A stretch of DNA of 64,000 nt, from contig NZ_VFPG01000001.1 of the NCBI RefSeq assembly GCF_006716565.1, forward strand, positions 2,666,001-2,730,000. Direction: 5' to 3'. This stretch comes from Nocardia bhagyanarayanae (GTDB lineage: Bacteria > Actinomycetota > Actinomycetes > Mycobacteriales > Mycobacteriaceae). The position numbers were made by a program, and so were the translations under genes. Position 1 is the first letter of the stretch; every line of letters starts with the position of its first letter. The notes beneath the pieces were generated by a model. That model saw nothing but the letters and a program-made list of their open reading frames with translations. It searched no databases and was not told the origin of the DNA. Positions 34,922-42,909 of the stretch are shown in pieces.

Positions 34922-36001
34922 GTGAGTCTCACCCTCGGAATCGTCGGCCTGCCCAACGTCGGAAAGTCGACGCTGTTCAACGCGCTGACCAAGAACGACG
35001 TGCTGGCCGCGAACTACCCGTTCGCGACCATCGAGCCGAACGTCGGCGTGGTCCCGCTGCCCGATCCGCGGCTGGAGAAGCTGGCCGAGATCTTCGGTTC
35101 CGAGCGGATCGTGCCCGCCACCGTGTCCTTCGTCGACATCGCCGGCATCGTGAAGGGCGCGTCCGAGGGCGCGGGCCTCGGCAACAAGTTCCTCGCCAAC
35201 ATCCGCGAGGCCGACGCCATCTGCCAGGTCGTGCGAGTCTTCGCCGACGACGACGTGGTGCACGTCGACGGCCGGGTCGACCCCTCCGCCGACATCGAGG
35301 TCATCGAGACCGAGCTCATCCTCGCCGACCTGCAGACCCTGGAGAAGGCGGTCGTGCGGCTGGAGAAGGAAGCCAAGGTCAAGAAGGACCGCAAGCCGGT
35401 CGCCGACGCGGCCAAGGCGGCCCAGGAGATCCTCAACAGCGGCAAGACCCTCTTCGCAGCGCAGGATCAGGTGGACACCGAACTGCTCAAAGAGCTTTCG
35501 CTGCTCACCATCAAGCCCTTCCTCTACGTCTTCAACGCCGACGAGTCCGTCCTCACCGACGAGGCCAAGGTCGCCGAGCTGAAGGCCTCCGTCGCCCCCG
35601 CCGACGCCGTCTTCCTCGACGCCAAGGTCGAAGCCGAACTCCTCGAGCTCGACACCGAGTCCGCCATGGAACTCCTCGAGTCCATCGGCCAGACCGAACC
35701 CGGCCTGCACGCCCTCGCCCGCGCCGGCTTCCACACCCTGGGCCTGCAGACCTACCTCACCGCAGGCCCCAAGGAATCCCGCGCCTGGACCATCCACCAG
35801 GGCGACACCGCCCCCAAGGCCGCCGGCGTCATCCACACCGACTTCGAACGCGGCTTCATCAAGGCCGAGATCGTCGCCTTCGACGACCTGGTCGAGGCGG
35901 GGTCCATGGCGGCCGCCAAGGCGGCGGGCAAGGTGCGCATGGAGGGCAAGGACTACATCATGACCGACGGCGACGTCGTCGAGTTCCGCTTCAACGTCTG
36001 A
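34922..36001 (+). CDS. ychF: YchF/OLA1-family redox-regulated ATPase
   Basis: A universal Obg-related P-loop protein that prefers ATP; it binds ribosomes and affects stress responses. The 359-residue length is standard. Motifs are GLPNVGKSTLFNALT (G1), ANYPFATIEPNVG (switch I), VDIAGIVKGASEGAGLGN (G3) and YVFNADES in place of the usual G4 NKxD, which is the known mark of ATP preference. The TGS domain ends RMEGKDYIMTDGDVVEFRFN. A stem-loop at 36031-36063 follows. In M. tuberculosis the orthologue is Rv1112. Confidence 0.96.
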   Translation: MSLTLGIVGLPNVGKSTLFNALTKNDVLAANYPFATIEPNVGVVPLPDPRLEKLAEIFGSERIVPATVSFVDIAGIVKGASEGAGLGNKFLANIREADAICQVVRVFADDDVVHVDGRVDPSADIEVIETELILADLQTLEKAVVRLEKEAKVKKDRKPVADAAKAAQEILNSGKTLFAAQDQVDTELLKELSLLTIKPFLYVFNADESVLTDEAKVAELKASVAPADAVFLDAKVEAELLELDTESAMELLESIGQTEPGLHALARAGFHTLGLQTYLTAGPKESRAWTIHQGDTAPKAAGVIHTDFERGFIKAEIVAFDDLVEAGSMAAAKAAGKVRMEGKDYIMTDGDVVEFRFNV

Positions 36002-36030
36002 GCGTCTGCGGATTAGTAGAAGACTCTGCT

Positions 36031-36063
36031 GAGCCCCCATTCGGTGCTGTCCGGGTGGGGCTC
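36031..36063 (+). terminator. Stem-loop terminator after ychF
   Basis: GAGCCCC-CA (36031-36039) pairs with TG-GGGCTC (36056-36063) with one bulged C. A closely similar but perfect stem recurs at 36913-36947. Confidence 0.65.
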
Positions 36064-36284
36064 GGTCGTTTCTGGCACCGCATGCTGACCGGTTCAGCCA
36101 GCGCGGTATGCGGAACCGGCGCTGGCCGCGCACGCTCGTCGGCATTGTCGGATGTTTCGGGCGGACGCCAACGGCCCGAGATAGCCTCGGGCCGTTGATC
36201 TTCGGACTGTCGTATCTGGCCGTCGGCAGGGGTGCCGACAACATCCTCGATTACGAAATCCGGCTGGGGACTTCGGATATGCCG

Positions 36285-36683
36285 CTACTTGACCGAGTTG
36301 GCCAACTGATCGGCGTACGGGGCGGTAAATTTTCCGACAAGGGGAAGCTCTGCGCGGACACCGCCGGTGTTGTTCGCCTGGACCATGGCCATGATCCAGA
36401 CGACGACTGCGAAGACCGCGACTGCGAGTCCGGCGAGGCTGAAGATGATCCCCAGGCCGCCGAGGAGCGAGCCGACGATGCTCAGCACAATATTGACCGC
36501 CGAGACCGCCCCGAAGAAGACGATCGATTGCGAGGCATGGAATTTCACGTCGGGATCGTTCTTGCCGACGAACAGGAAGATGATTCCGGTGAGCCACCCC
36601 AGTGCGTAGGACAGGATCGCGCTGGTCTTCTTGTCCAAGCCGGCGGACTGCGGTTGGTTCATGGGAGGTTGAGAAGATGTCAT
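36285..36683 (-). CDS. DUF4870 small membrane protein
   Basis: A 132-residue membrane protein of the DUF4870 family (Tic20-like topology). Family hallmarks are SAILSYALGWLTGIIFLFVGK, DPDVKFHASQSIVFFG and a closing pair of hydrophobic segments. Three to four helices are expected. The function is unknown. The ATG at 36683 opens MTSSQPPMNQPQ, a usual Pro-rich cytoplasmic start. Confidence 0.85.
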   Translation of the reverse strand: MTSSQPPMNQPQSAGLDKKTSAILSYALGWLTGIIFLFVGKNDPDVKFHASQSIVFFGAVSAVNIVLSIVGSLLGGLGIIFSLAGLAVAVFAVVVWIMAMVQANNTGGVRAELPLVGKFTAPYADQLANSVK

Positions 36684-36791
36684 GGGATAAGTAGACGCCG
36701 CGCGCACCACCTACCGATCCCAGGTTTCAGCACGAACCACAGGTCGCGGGTTTGTGCGCCAACGTGTTGCGCCATCTAGTAGCTTCACGGC

Positions 36792-36866
36792 ATGACTGTT
36801 CCGGAGACTCGATACACGGATGCGCGGTGGACTCTCGAGTGGATCGAGTTCCGGGGCGACGTCTGA
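36792..36866 (+). other. Tiny frame, possible gene remnant
   Basis: A 24-residue frame (MTVPETRYTDARWTLEWIEF, then four residues) precedes the second ychF-like terminator. The stretch 36844-36876 is about 80 percent identical by eye to the end of ychF and its downstream bases (35980-36012). I regard it as leftover sequence, not a working gene. Confidence 0.3.
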
Positions 36867-36912
36867 GCCTCTACGGAGAAGTAGGAGCAGCTGACTGCTG
36901 GTAGAGACTCTC

Positions 36913-36947
36913 GTGAGCCCCCATCCGAATAGTCGGTGGGGGCTCAC
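36913..36947 (+). terminator. Second ychF-type stem-loop
   Basis: A perfect 11-bp stem (36913-36923 with 36937-36947) encloses a 13-base loop. The left arm and flanking GACTCT match the ychF terminator at 36031, which suggests a duplication. Confidence 0.65.
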
Positions 36948-36966
36948 TTGTTGCGCGCTGCGCAGG

Positions 36967-37410
36967 TCAGTGGTGGATCACCTCACCGAGCCGCGGTAGA
37001 ACGCGACGCTTCCAGCTTCGCTCCGTGGCGTTGCGTATCATCTTCTGCCGACGGTCTTCGATGTCGAAACCGGTCTGTGTCAATAGAAGTCGTGTGCCAC
37101 GACCCTGCGGCCGCATCGTCCAGTCGACAATCCACCGAGCGGGATGCTCGGCCTGCGGATACATCCAGCTGTAGGTCAACTGTTCACACGGACGGGCTTT
37201 CAGCACCTCGCAGACGATCTCATCGATCGATGAGTCCGGGATGGTGAAACGGAAGCGGGTTCCGACCGAGGCCGCGAACCCGGTCGGTCGAAGTAGCCAC
37301 CGCTCCAGTAGGTCCGGCTCCGTCAACGCGCGCCACACGGCGTCCGGCGGCTGCGGATAGAAGCTGCCGAGCTCGACGGCAGCGGGATTCAATTGCGGAT
37401 CAGCAATCAC
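36967..37410 (-). CDS. SRPBCC (AHSA1-type) domain protein
   Basis: A 147-residue START-like hydrophobic-ligand fold of the AHSA1 subgroup: QPPDAVWRALTEPDLLERWLL near the start, TRFRFTIPD, and a closing helix with TGFDIEDRRQKMIRNATERSWKRRVLP. It may bind a small molecule or act in stress adaptation; no specific function can be given. There is no membrane or export signal. It is on the same strand as the acyl carrier protein, 48 bases downstream of it. Confidence 0.8.
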   Translation of the reverse strand: MIADPQLNPAAVELGSFYPQPPDAVWRALTEPDLLERWLLRPTGFAASVGTRFRFTIPDSSIDEIVCEVLKARPCEQLTYSWMYPQAEHPARWIVDWTMRPQGRGTRLLLTQTGFDIEDRRQKMIRNATERSWKRRVLPRLGEVIHH

Positions 37411-37458
37411 CGAAGCACCAACCTGGACGGGGCGGAGGGCTGCTCGACGATTCTAGTT

Positions 37459-37764
37459 TCAATTCTCTTGGCCTTCCTTGAATTTCGCCTCCATCTCCGC
37501 GGCGAGCTGCGGCTCCTCGGCCTCCATCTTCTGGACGTAGGCGACCGCGTCGCCAACGGTTCTCAGGCTCGCCAAGTCCTCGTCGGGGACCTTCACGGCG
37601 TACTTGTCCTCCAGTTGCACGGCGATCTCCACCAGCGACAGCGAGTCGATGTCCAGATCGTCGACGAAGGACTTCTCGATCACCACCTCCGAAGCGTCGA
37701 TGCCGGTCACCTCCTCGACGATCTCCGCGATGCCTGCGACGATTTCTTCCCGCGTGGTAGCCAC
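37459..37764 (-). CDS. Acyl carrier protein, AcpM-like
   Basis: Carries acyl chains on a phosphopantetheine arm. The attachment Ser is residue 41 in FVDDLDIDSLSLVEIAVQ. The 101-residue product has the extended C-terminal tail (AEEPQLAAEMEAKFKEGQEN) typical of mycobacterial AcpM, which serves the FAS-II and mycolic acid system. GTG 37764 has GGAGGG six bases upstream. It stands alone, with no ketosynthase neighbours, so it may be a second copy or serve another acyl pathway. A MerR regulator is divergent. Confidence 0.9.
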   Translation of the reverse strand: MATTREEIVAGIAEIVEEVTGIDASEVVIEKSFVDDLDIDSLSLVEIAVQLEDKYAVKVPDEDLASLRTVGDAVAYVQKMEAEEPQLAAEMEAKFKEGQEN

Positions 37765-37872
37765 GAATCACCCTCCTCGGTGGAATCACATCTCCGTAGA
37801 ACGCCATTCGCCTTCTAACACGGCACTGGTTCCTCCGTGTGGGGGCGAACGGCGGTGCCAGTACGCTAAAAG

Positions 37873-37888
37873 CTCCACCGGGGTGGAG
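37873..37888. promoter_or_regulatory. Palindromic MerR-type operator
   Basis: A perfect 7-2-7 palindrome (CTCCACC, GG, GGTGGAG) lies between the acp and merR starts. GC-rich sites of this shape within a long-spacer promoter are usual for drug-sensing MerR regulators, so autoregulation is likely. Confidence 0.6.
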
Positions 37889-37930
37889 GTTCAACAGGTT
37901 GTGACGGATGACACACAAACCGGCGTGCTG

Positions 37931-38860
37931 ATGAGCATCGGGGAGTTGGCGCGCAGCACCGGGCTCGCAGTGCGAACAATCCGGTTCTACTGCGACGAGG
38001 GCATTCTGGAATCCCAGCGCAGCGCAGGTGGGCATCGGATGTTCGACGCCGACAGCGCCACCGAACGACTGCTGTTGGTGCGGCGGTTGCGCGCGCTCGG
38101 GCTCGGGCTGGACTCGATTACCGACGTGCTGCACGAAGAGCGGTCGATCACAGAGGCCATCGCTGCCGAAAGTGCGCGGCTCGACATCGAATTCAGGTCG
38201 CTGGCATGGCGGCGTGCGTCATTGCGAGCCATCGAGACGGTTGCCCCGGCGCAGCGGGCCGGGCGACTCGCGTTGCTGGCCGCCGCGCAGGACGGTGGTG
38301 CGGTGCACGATTGCCTCGTACGGTTCTGGCGGCGCGTTCTCGCGCCGATCCCGCGGCGCGACATCGACATCTTCGTGGGCTGGAATGTCCCGGAGCCGCC
38401 CGCTGACCCGTCTGCCGACGAGGTTGTCGCCTATGCCGAGTTGGCTGAGCTCGTCGCCGAGCCCGGATTGAGCCAGGCTGTGCGACAGCAGCTTTGGCGG
38501 AACCGACCGGAGCTGATCCGCGACTGTCGAGGACTGTACGTCGACGTGGACTACGCACTGAGGGACGTAGTGCAACTTGTCGCGGACGGCGTACGGCCGC
38601 ACCGTGGCGGCGAACTCGATCGATTCGTCAACGCCCATGCCATCGCACGAGGGGAACGCGATTCCCCGCGTTTCCGCGAGCAATTGCTGTTCGACGCAAC
38701 CGACACCGACGATCGGATTCATCGTTACTGGGCTCTGACAGGGCAGTTCCTCGGACCTCGTGTCACTGTGGGCCGAGCGCACAACTGGCTGTACGCCGCA
38801 TTGGCCCACTCCACCGACCTTGCCGATGACCAACAGCGGGGCAACGAGCAATCACACTGA
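37931..38860 (+). CDS. MerR-family transcriptional regulator
   Basis: A 309-residue regulator. The winged-helix domain MSIGELARSTGLAVRTIRFYCDEGIL is classic MerR; the coiled coil follows and a C-terminal domain of about 180 residues with no recognised motif probably senses a ligand. ATG 37931 gives the standard N-terminus. GTG 37901 is in frame and has GGAGG 11 bases upstream, so a ten-residue extension is possible. The gene is divergent from the acyl carrier protein. Confidence 0.85.
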   Translation: MSIGELARSTGLAVRTIRFYCDEGILESQRSAGGHRMFDADSATERLLLVRRLRALGLGLDSITDVLHEERSITEAIAAESARLDIEFRSLAWRRASLRAIETVAPAQRAGRLALLAAAQDGGAVHDCLVRFWRRVLAPIPRRDIDIFVGWNVPEPPADPSADEVVAYAELAELVAEPGLSQAVRQQLWRNRPELIRDCRGLYVDVDYALRDVVQLVADGVRPHRGGELDRFVNAHAIARGERDSPRFREQLLFDATDTDDRIHRYWALTGQFLGPRVTVGRAHNWLYAALAHSTDLADDQQRGNEQSH

Positions 38861-38967
38861 AATCAGCAATTCAGGATCTTCGGCGGCTGTCTTCGCAGAT
38901 GTCACGCAGTTGAAGGTCTTCGGGTCGGTGGGCGAATCGACTCCGCTTGCATCCGAACGGCACGTCG

Positions 38968-38987
38968 GGTGCAAATCCTCTTGCACC
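38968..38987. terminator. Small hairpin between convergent genes
   Basis: A 7-bp stem GGTGCAA/TTGCACC with a six-base loop lies between merR and the convergent hypothetical gene. The remainder of 38861-39084 shows nothing else of note. Confidence 0.35.
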
Positions 38988-39084
38988 GGCTCATGCGATG
39001 CGCACGGATCGAGGTATGTGCGGGTGATGACTGCGGTGGCGGCATCGGGGAGAGTCGGTGCCGCGGTGCAGGTGCGTCCGCCTG

Positions 39085-39606
39085 TCAACGATCGGGGTCG
39101 TCGTTGCGGCCGCTGTCCGGGGCATCGTCGGTGTCGGCCTTGGGTCCGATTCGGCGCGGTCTGGCGATGCGCCGGATGCCTGCGGCCGGGGCGTCCTCAC
39201 CGGCTCGTTTCCGCCGCATCGCGCCGAGATCGATGACACTCGCATCCTGCCCGTCGCTGCCGGAATGATCTTCCGGAGCGGCGTGCCGCGCGGTGCCGGG
39301 GTCGACCGGCCACCGTCCTGTCTCGGCCTGGAGTTCCGAGCGCAGCACGGGCCTGGTCGGCGCCGGATCGTAGACGGAGCCGCCTTCCGAACGCCAAGGT
39401 TGCTGGGGGTGCTCGCCGGCTTCGGAAATTCGCCGCGGTCGACGGGGCAGCCGGGTGACCTTCGACGTGCCGTCGCCCGCGTCGGCGGAACCGGTCTCGG
39501 CAGCTCTCAGGTTTTCCAGCCTTCTGCGCAACCGTTCCACCGCATCGAACCGCGTCCCGCCGGGCTCCGGATGGGATCCGCGTCCCGGCTCTTCCCGGTC
39601 GGACAT
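39085..39606 (-). CDS. Hypothetical Arg/Pro-rich protein
   Basis: A 173-residue frame with no family I know. It begins MSDREEPGRGSH, contains one clear helix RFDAVERLRRRLENLRAAE (coiled-coil like) and then long disordered, charged sequence with SVIDLGAMRRKRAGED. No export signal is present. The start at 39606 follows a small frame stop by four bases. Base composition is coding-like but without a second conserved feature I cannot exclude that it is spurious. Confidence 0.45.
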   Translation of the reverse strand: MSDREEPGRGSHPEPGGTRFDAVERLRRRLENLRAAETGSADAGDGTSKVTRLPRRPRRISEAGEHPQQPWRSEGGSVYDPAPTRPVLRSELQAETGRWPVDPGTARHAAPEDHSGSDGQDASVIDLGAMRRKRAGEDAPAAGIRRIARPRRIGPKADTDDAPDSGRNDDPDR

Positions 39607-39610
39607 GGAG

Positions 39611-39703
39611 CTAGCAGCCGACGAGTGCCGTCGCACCCGTCGGAGTCACGATCGCCGGCACCCCGGGTTGATCTCTCAACTTCTTCCTGATTGCGTCGAT
39701 CAC
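39611..39703 (-). CDS. Candidate 30-residue frame upstream of the hypothetical gene
   Basis: GTG 39703 is preceded by GAGGGAG nine bases away and reads MIDAIRKKLRDQPGVPAIVT followed by ten residues ending VGC. The stop lies four bases before the ATG at 39606, so the two would be coupled. It may be a real small protein or the remnant of a longer one. The stretch 39704-39983 shows no gene. Confidence 0.25.
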   Translation of the reverse strand: MIDAIRKKLRDQPGVPAIVTPTGATALVGC

Positions 39704-39945
39704 GTCCGAATTCTCCCTCAACCGCGACACTCGTTTCCTGGTCGGTCACACTGAGCGCCGGAGCCAGGCCTGCGCGCCGTCGCTCACGTGATGAATCAAC
39801 GATAACTGGCTCTATCGCTCCGTTCATCGGCCGCTTCGTCGAGACTCCGCTGGCTCTCCTGAGCCTGACCGCAGGACATCGCAACGCCATGCGCTGGTTT
39901 GTCACGGAGTGGGCAACACCCGACGGGTACTGTCGGTCAATTCCT

Positions 39946-39961
39946 GTACGATATGTCGTAC
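39946..39961. promoter_or_regulatory. Palindrome in the yefM-yoeB promoter
   Basis: GTACGA-TATG-TCGTAC is a perfect 6-4-6 palindrome 22 bases before the antitoxin ATG and overlaps a TACGAT -10-like box. YefM-type antitoxins repress through such short palindromes. Confidence 0.55.
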
Positions 39962-39983
39962 GTATCGAGCGAGGGGCTTCCTG

Positions 39984-40241
39984 ATGACCGCACTACCCAT
40001 CTCCACGGCACGGCAGAACCTGTTCAAGCTGGTGCAGCAGGTCAACGACGATCACGACACCGTGACAGTGGTCACCAAGAGTGGGCAGAACGCGGTGCTG
40101 GTCGCCGAATCGGATTGGAATTCGATCCAGGAGACGCTGTACGTGCTGGCTACGCACGGCGGTGTCCGGCTGCTCGAATCGGCGCAGGAGGCGCGGCGCG
40201 GCGCGGCCGAGGCCCATGAGCTGATCGATCCAGATGTCTGA
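39984..40241 (+). CDS. yefM: YefM-type antitoxin
   Basis: An 85-residue antitoxin. It begins MTALPISTARQNLFKLVQQVN and continues VTVVTKSGQNAVLVAESDWNSIQETLYVL, which is the complete YefM/Phd pattern. The C-terminal ARRGAAEAHELIDPDV would neutralise YoeB. It overlaps the toxin gene by eight bases. An upstream 6-4-6 palindrome suggests autorepression. Confidence 0.92.
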   Translation: MTALPISTARQNLFKLVQQVNDDHDTVTVVTKSGQNAVLVAESDWNSIQETLYVLATHGGVRLLESAQEARRGAAEAHELIDPDV

Positions 40242-40503
40242 TCGCAAACTGGTCTTCACCGCCTACGGGTGGGAGACCTACACCTCATGGTTGGCCCGCG
40301 ACCGCACGATCCTGAAGGCGGCGAACAAGGTCATAAACGCCGCGCTCGCGGACCCCTTCGTCGGCATCGGCAAGCCTGAGCCGCTGAAGCATCACTTGGC
40401 GGGGCACTGGTCGCGGCGAATCACCCGCGAACATCGGCTGATCTACTACGTCACGGACAGTGAGTTGATCGTGATCGGAGTTGGCGGGCACTACGACGAC
40501 TGA
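40234..40503 (+). CDS. yoeB: Txe/YoeB-type toxin
   Basis: An 89-residue ribosome-dependent mRNA endonuclease of the YoeB family. Diagnostic segments are YGWETYTSWLARDRTILKAANK, GIGKPEPLKHHLAGHWSRRI and REHRLIYYVTDSELIVIGVGGHYDD shown in part (catalytic Glu, Arg and the terminal His-Tyr). It is of full length and appears intact. It is translated in overlap with its antitoxin. Confidence 0.94.
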   Translation: MSDRKLVFTAYGWETYTSWLARDRTILKAANKVINAALADPFVGIGKPEPLKHHLAGHWSRRITREHRLIYYVTDSELIVIGVGGHYDD

Positions 40504-40511
40504 CCGGAAGG

Positions 40512-41055
40512 CTAACCCGCGGTGAGGATTTCGTCGGCGGCGCGGTGGCCGGAACGGATCGCGCCGTCCATGTAGCCGTTCCACACCGACGCCGTTTCCG
40601 CGCCCGCCCAATGGATTCGGCCGCAGGCGGTGGCGAGGGAGCTGCCGTACTGGGTCCACACTCCGGCTCCCAGCCTTCCGCCGTAGCAGCCGCGCGTGAA
40701 TTCCTCTGCGCACCAGTCCTTTTCGATGAGGTCGAACGGCTCGGCGGCTTGCGGCCCGGAGTACTTCACCAAGGCGTCGATGACGAGCGTGCGGCGCTGG
40801 TCGGCGGTCAGTGCCGCCGCGGTTCTGGCGTGGGCGTCCTCGAGGAAACCGACCAAGACGCCGCAGGAGGCATCGACGGGGGAGTTGTCCAGAACGATGT
40901 TGAACGCGTCGTCGAGGCTGAGCACGAACCCGTTCAGGCCGGCGGCGCGCCAGAACGGTGTGGGATAGCCGACCTGGAACTTGATGACCGAACACGCGGG
41001 AACTGCTGGGTCAGTCCGTCGCGCGCCGCGGGCAACGGCGGCAGATAGCGGAACG
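40512..41055 (-). pseudogene. Broken flavin amine oxidase (C-terminal remnant, frameshifted)
   Basis: The C-terminal third of a monoamine-oxidase-like flavoenzyme. From 40980 down to 40512 it reads VIKFQVGYPTPFWRAAGLNG, LSLDDAFNIVLDNSP, and ends with the FAD-binding WAGAETASVWNGYMDGA. Just upstream, YLPPLPAARDGLTQQFP (about 41045-40997) continues the same protein in another frame, so one base has been lost near 40993-41000. The N-terminal two thirds, with the dinucleotide-binding fold, are absent. The gene cannot make an active enzyme. Confidence 0.85.
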
Positions 41056-41147
41056 AGCAGCTGACCGATTCCAGTAGGCCACGGGCACTGCGCCAGCGCA
41101 AGAGCGCATCGAGCTTCGCGATCAGGTCCCCGGGGGTGACACCGTCC

Positions 41148-41330
41148 TCAGGCGACGATGTCGAAAAGGGTCAGCTCTCGCGCCGCGGCGGCGCGCTGTT
41201 CGGCCCGCTCACGGATCGCGCACGTCGGGCCGATCCCCTGTGCGACCGATTCCGCCGACACCAGCCAGCCGTGGCAGCGGCGGCAATGCGCCACCAGCCT
41301 GATCTCGGGACGATCGTCGGTCTCGGCCAT
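41148..41330 (-). CDS. DUF6011-type small zinc-ribbon protein
   Basis: A 60-residue protein with the pattern CRRCHGWLVSAESVAQGIGP followed by TCAIRERAEQR. The three cysteines and the conserved G-G-P-C like motif recall DUF6011 proteins of actinobacteria and their phages. AAGGAG lies just upstream of the ATG at 41330. Its role is unknown; members often occur in phage or plasmid contexts, consistent with decay next door. Confidence 0.75.
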   Translation of the reverse strand: MAETDDRPEIRLVAHCRRCHGWLVSAESVAQGIGPTCAIRERAEQRAAAARELTLFDIVA

Positions 41331-41675
41331 GTCGCTCTCCTTCGGCCGCTGCTGGCTCCCGTCTCGAGAGTGACACAGGGGACCGACACCTTTGGGCGAT
41401 CATGCCCGCTCGATAGGAGGAAAGTGCGCTTGTCGGAGGAGTTCTCGTTCGGGCTCGCTACCGCGGTCGCGCGAGTTGTCTACTTCGCTCGCGGAATCAC
41501 GTGTGCCGCAAGGTTGTCCACTGCCACAGCACGCGTCCGGTCGACATCGGCGAACAACATGCCTGGCCAGGGCGATGAATGTCGGCCGTTGATCGTGAAT
41601 CCTGAAGGCGTTGAGCGGCTTCGAATGGCGCGGTGTCGGTGGAAGTGACGTCGCTTGCTCGCGGTGTCGAAGACC
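41331..41675. other. Gap without a convincing gene
   Basis: No clear gene is seen. A TTG at 41430 with AGGAGG nine bases upstream opens a 72-residue plus-strand frame beginning LSEEFSFGLATAVARVVYFA, whose later part looks like non-coding sequence. A minus-strand ATG frame of 26 residues (MLFADVDRTRAVAVDNLAAH) also occurs. Both may be remnants. Confidence 0.4.
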
Positions 41676-42239
41676 TCAGCCTTTGAACGAGTGCAGGCTG
41701 GCCAGGCACAAGGTCTGCTCGGCGTCGAACCATTCGAAGGTGCTCACGGGCTGGAATCCTAGGCGGGCCGCGAGGCCGAGCGAGCGTTTGTTGGCCGTCT
41801 GGGTGGCGATGAGGACCGGCTGGTCGGGGAGCTCGTCCGCGGCTGCGCGCAATACGGTGGTGGCGGCCTCGAATGCCAGGCCCGCGCCCCAGGCGTCGCG
41901 CCGCAACAGGTAGCCCAGTTCCAGTTCCTCGCCGTGGTCGGTGACGTGACCGGGCTCGTCGGCTGCGCGCCTTTTGAGTTCGAATGTTCCGAGGAGGTCG
42001 TCCGTGGTTTTGTCGGCGATGACGAAGTGGCCGGGATTGGCCGTCGCCTTGGCCGTGCCGCCGATCGCATCGAGGCGTTGCTCGACGTCCTCCCGCAGAC
42101 GCGGGCCTCCGATGTAGGTCCAGACATCCGGGTCGGTCTGTAGCTCGATGAGTCTTTCCCGATCAGTGTCGCGTGCCTTGCGCAGCAGGACTCGCTCTGC
42201 TGCGATCTGGACGGCCGACAGCATCGGCAACCGGTTCAT
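41676..42239 (-). CDS. GNAT-family acetyltransferase (RimJ-like)
   Basis: A 187-residue GNAT protein: AAERVLLRKARDTDRERLIEL at the start, GYLLRRDAWGAGLAFEAATT as acetyl-CoA loop and TANKRSLGLAARLGFQPV as the terminal motif. The substrate is unknown. ATG 42239 has GGGAGG upstream. It is not closely similar to the other GNAT at 8970. It stands apart from its neighbours, without an obvious operon. Confidence 0.87.
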   Translation of the reverse strand: MNRLPMLSAVQIAAERVLLRKARDTDRERLIELQTDPDVWTYIGGPRLREDVEQRLDAIGGTAKATANPGHFVIADKTTDDLLGTFELKRRAADEPGHVTDHGEELELGYLLRRDAWGAGLAFEAATTVLRAAADELPDQPVLIATQTANKRSLGLAARLGFQPVSTFEWFDAEQTLCLASLHSFKG

Positions 42240-42357
42240 GTGCCCCTCCCTTGCTGGACGTTGATCCATCACCGAAGCGGGCGTCCACCTGTCAGCGGTT
42301 GCACAGCCGTGCAGGACCGCGCGTCGCGGCATGGTGGACGCCCACGGGTCGGTGCGG

Positions 42358-42699
42358 TCAGAGTCGGAAGATTCGCGAACCCGTGGCCCATCCGGCGCTG
42401 GACCAGTTGGGGCCGAAGCAAGCGACCGTGCCCGGCTGTCCGACGGGCAAGTCGACGCGCGTGGTGTACGGGCCGACGATCGGTGGGAAGGTCGCGAAGT
42501 TGTATCCCACGCAATCGATTTCGAGTCGGTAGGTGCCCTCTCCGCCTCGGCACACGCCGTTGTATCCCCAAGGGCCGTTCATCGACCCCTCGCAGCCGGA
42601 CGAGTCGGCGGCGGCGGTTCCGGCGATCGCCGCTGTCGCGGTGAGTGCCAGCAGGGGTGCGGTCAGGCACATCGCTACTGCTCGAGGCGAAATCCTCAT
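42358..42699 (-). CDS. Small secreted protein of unknown function
   Basis: A 113-residue exported protein. A signal peptide (MRISPRAVAMCLTAPLLALT, cleavage near AGTAAA-DSS, about residue 31) precedes a mature region of about 80 residues rich in Gly, aromatic residues and four Cys (SSGCEGSM, NGVCRGGE, EIDCVGYN, GTVACFGP), which could form two disulfides. GGAG lies five bases before the ATG at 42699. The DNA upstream (42700-42909) is more AT-rich than its surroundings, hinting at acquired sequence. Confidence 0.75.
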   Translation of the reverse strand: MRISPRAVAMCLTAPLLALTATAAIAGTAAADSSGCEGSMNGPWGYNGVCRGGEGTYRLEIDCVGYNFATFPPIVGPYTTRVDLPVGQPGTVACFGPNWSSAGWATGSRIFRL

Positions 42700-42909
42700 A
42701 AGGTCTCCGATCGTGTAGTCGTAGCTTTCATAGGATGTATCCGCCGCTGCGTCGCGACACGTTACATGCGGCCGCGACTCCCACTGCCGGACAGGGCAAT
42801 TCGCAGCGCGTCGGCCCAGGTCGATCATGCGAACGACCATGAAAATGTTATGGACGTACATAAACGGCCGATCGGTGAATCGGCGTGGCCGAACGGCGCC
42901 TCGAGCACC

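Noticed and set aside
41430..41648. TTG-started 72-residue frame
   Set aside because: It has a good AGGAGG, but the translation after the first 25 residues looks non-coding; kept only as a note in the gap.
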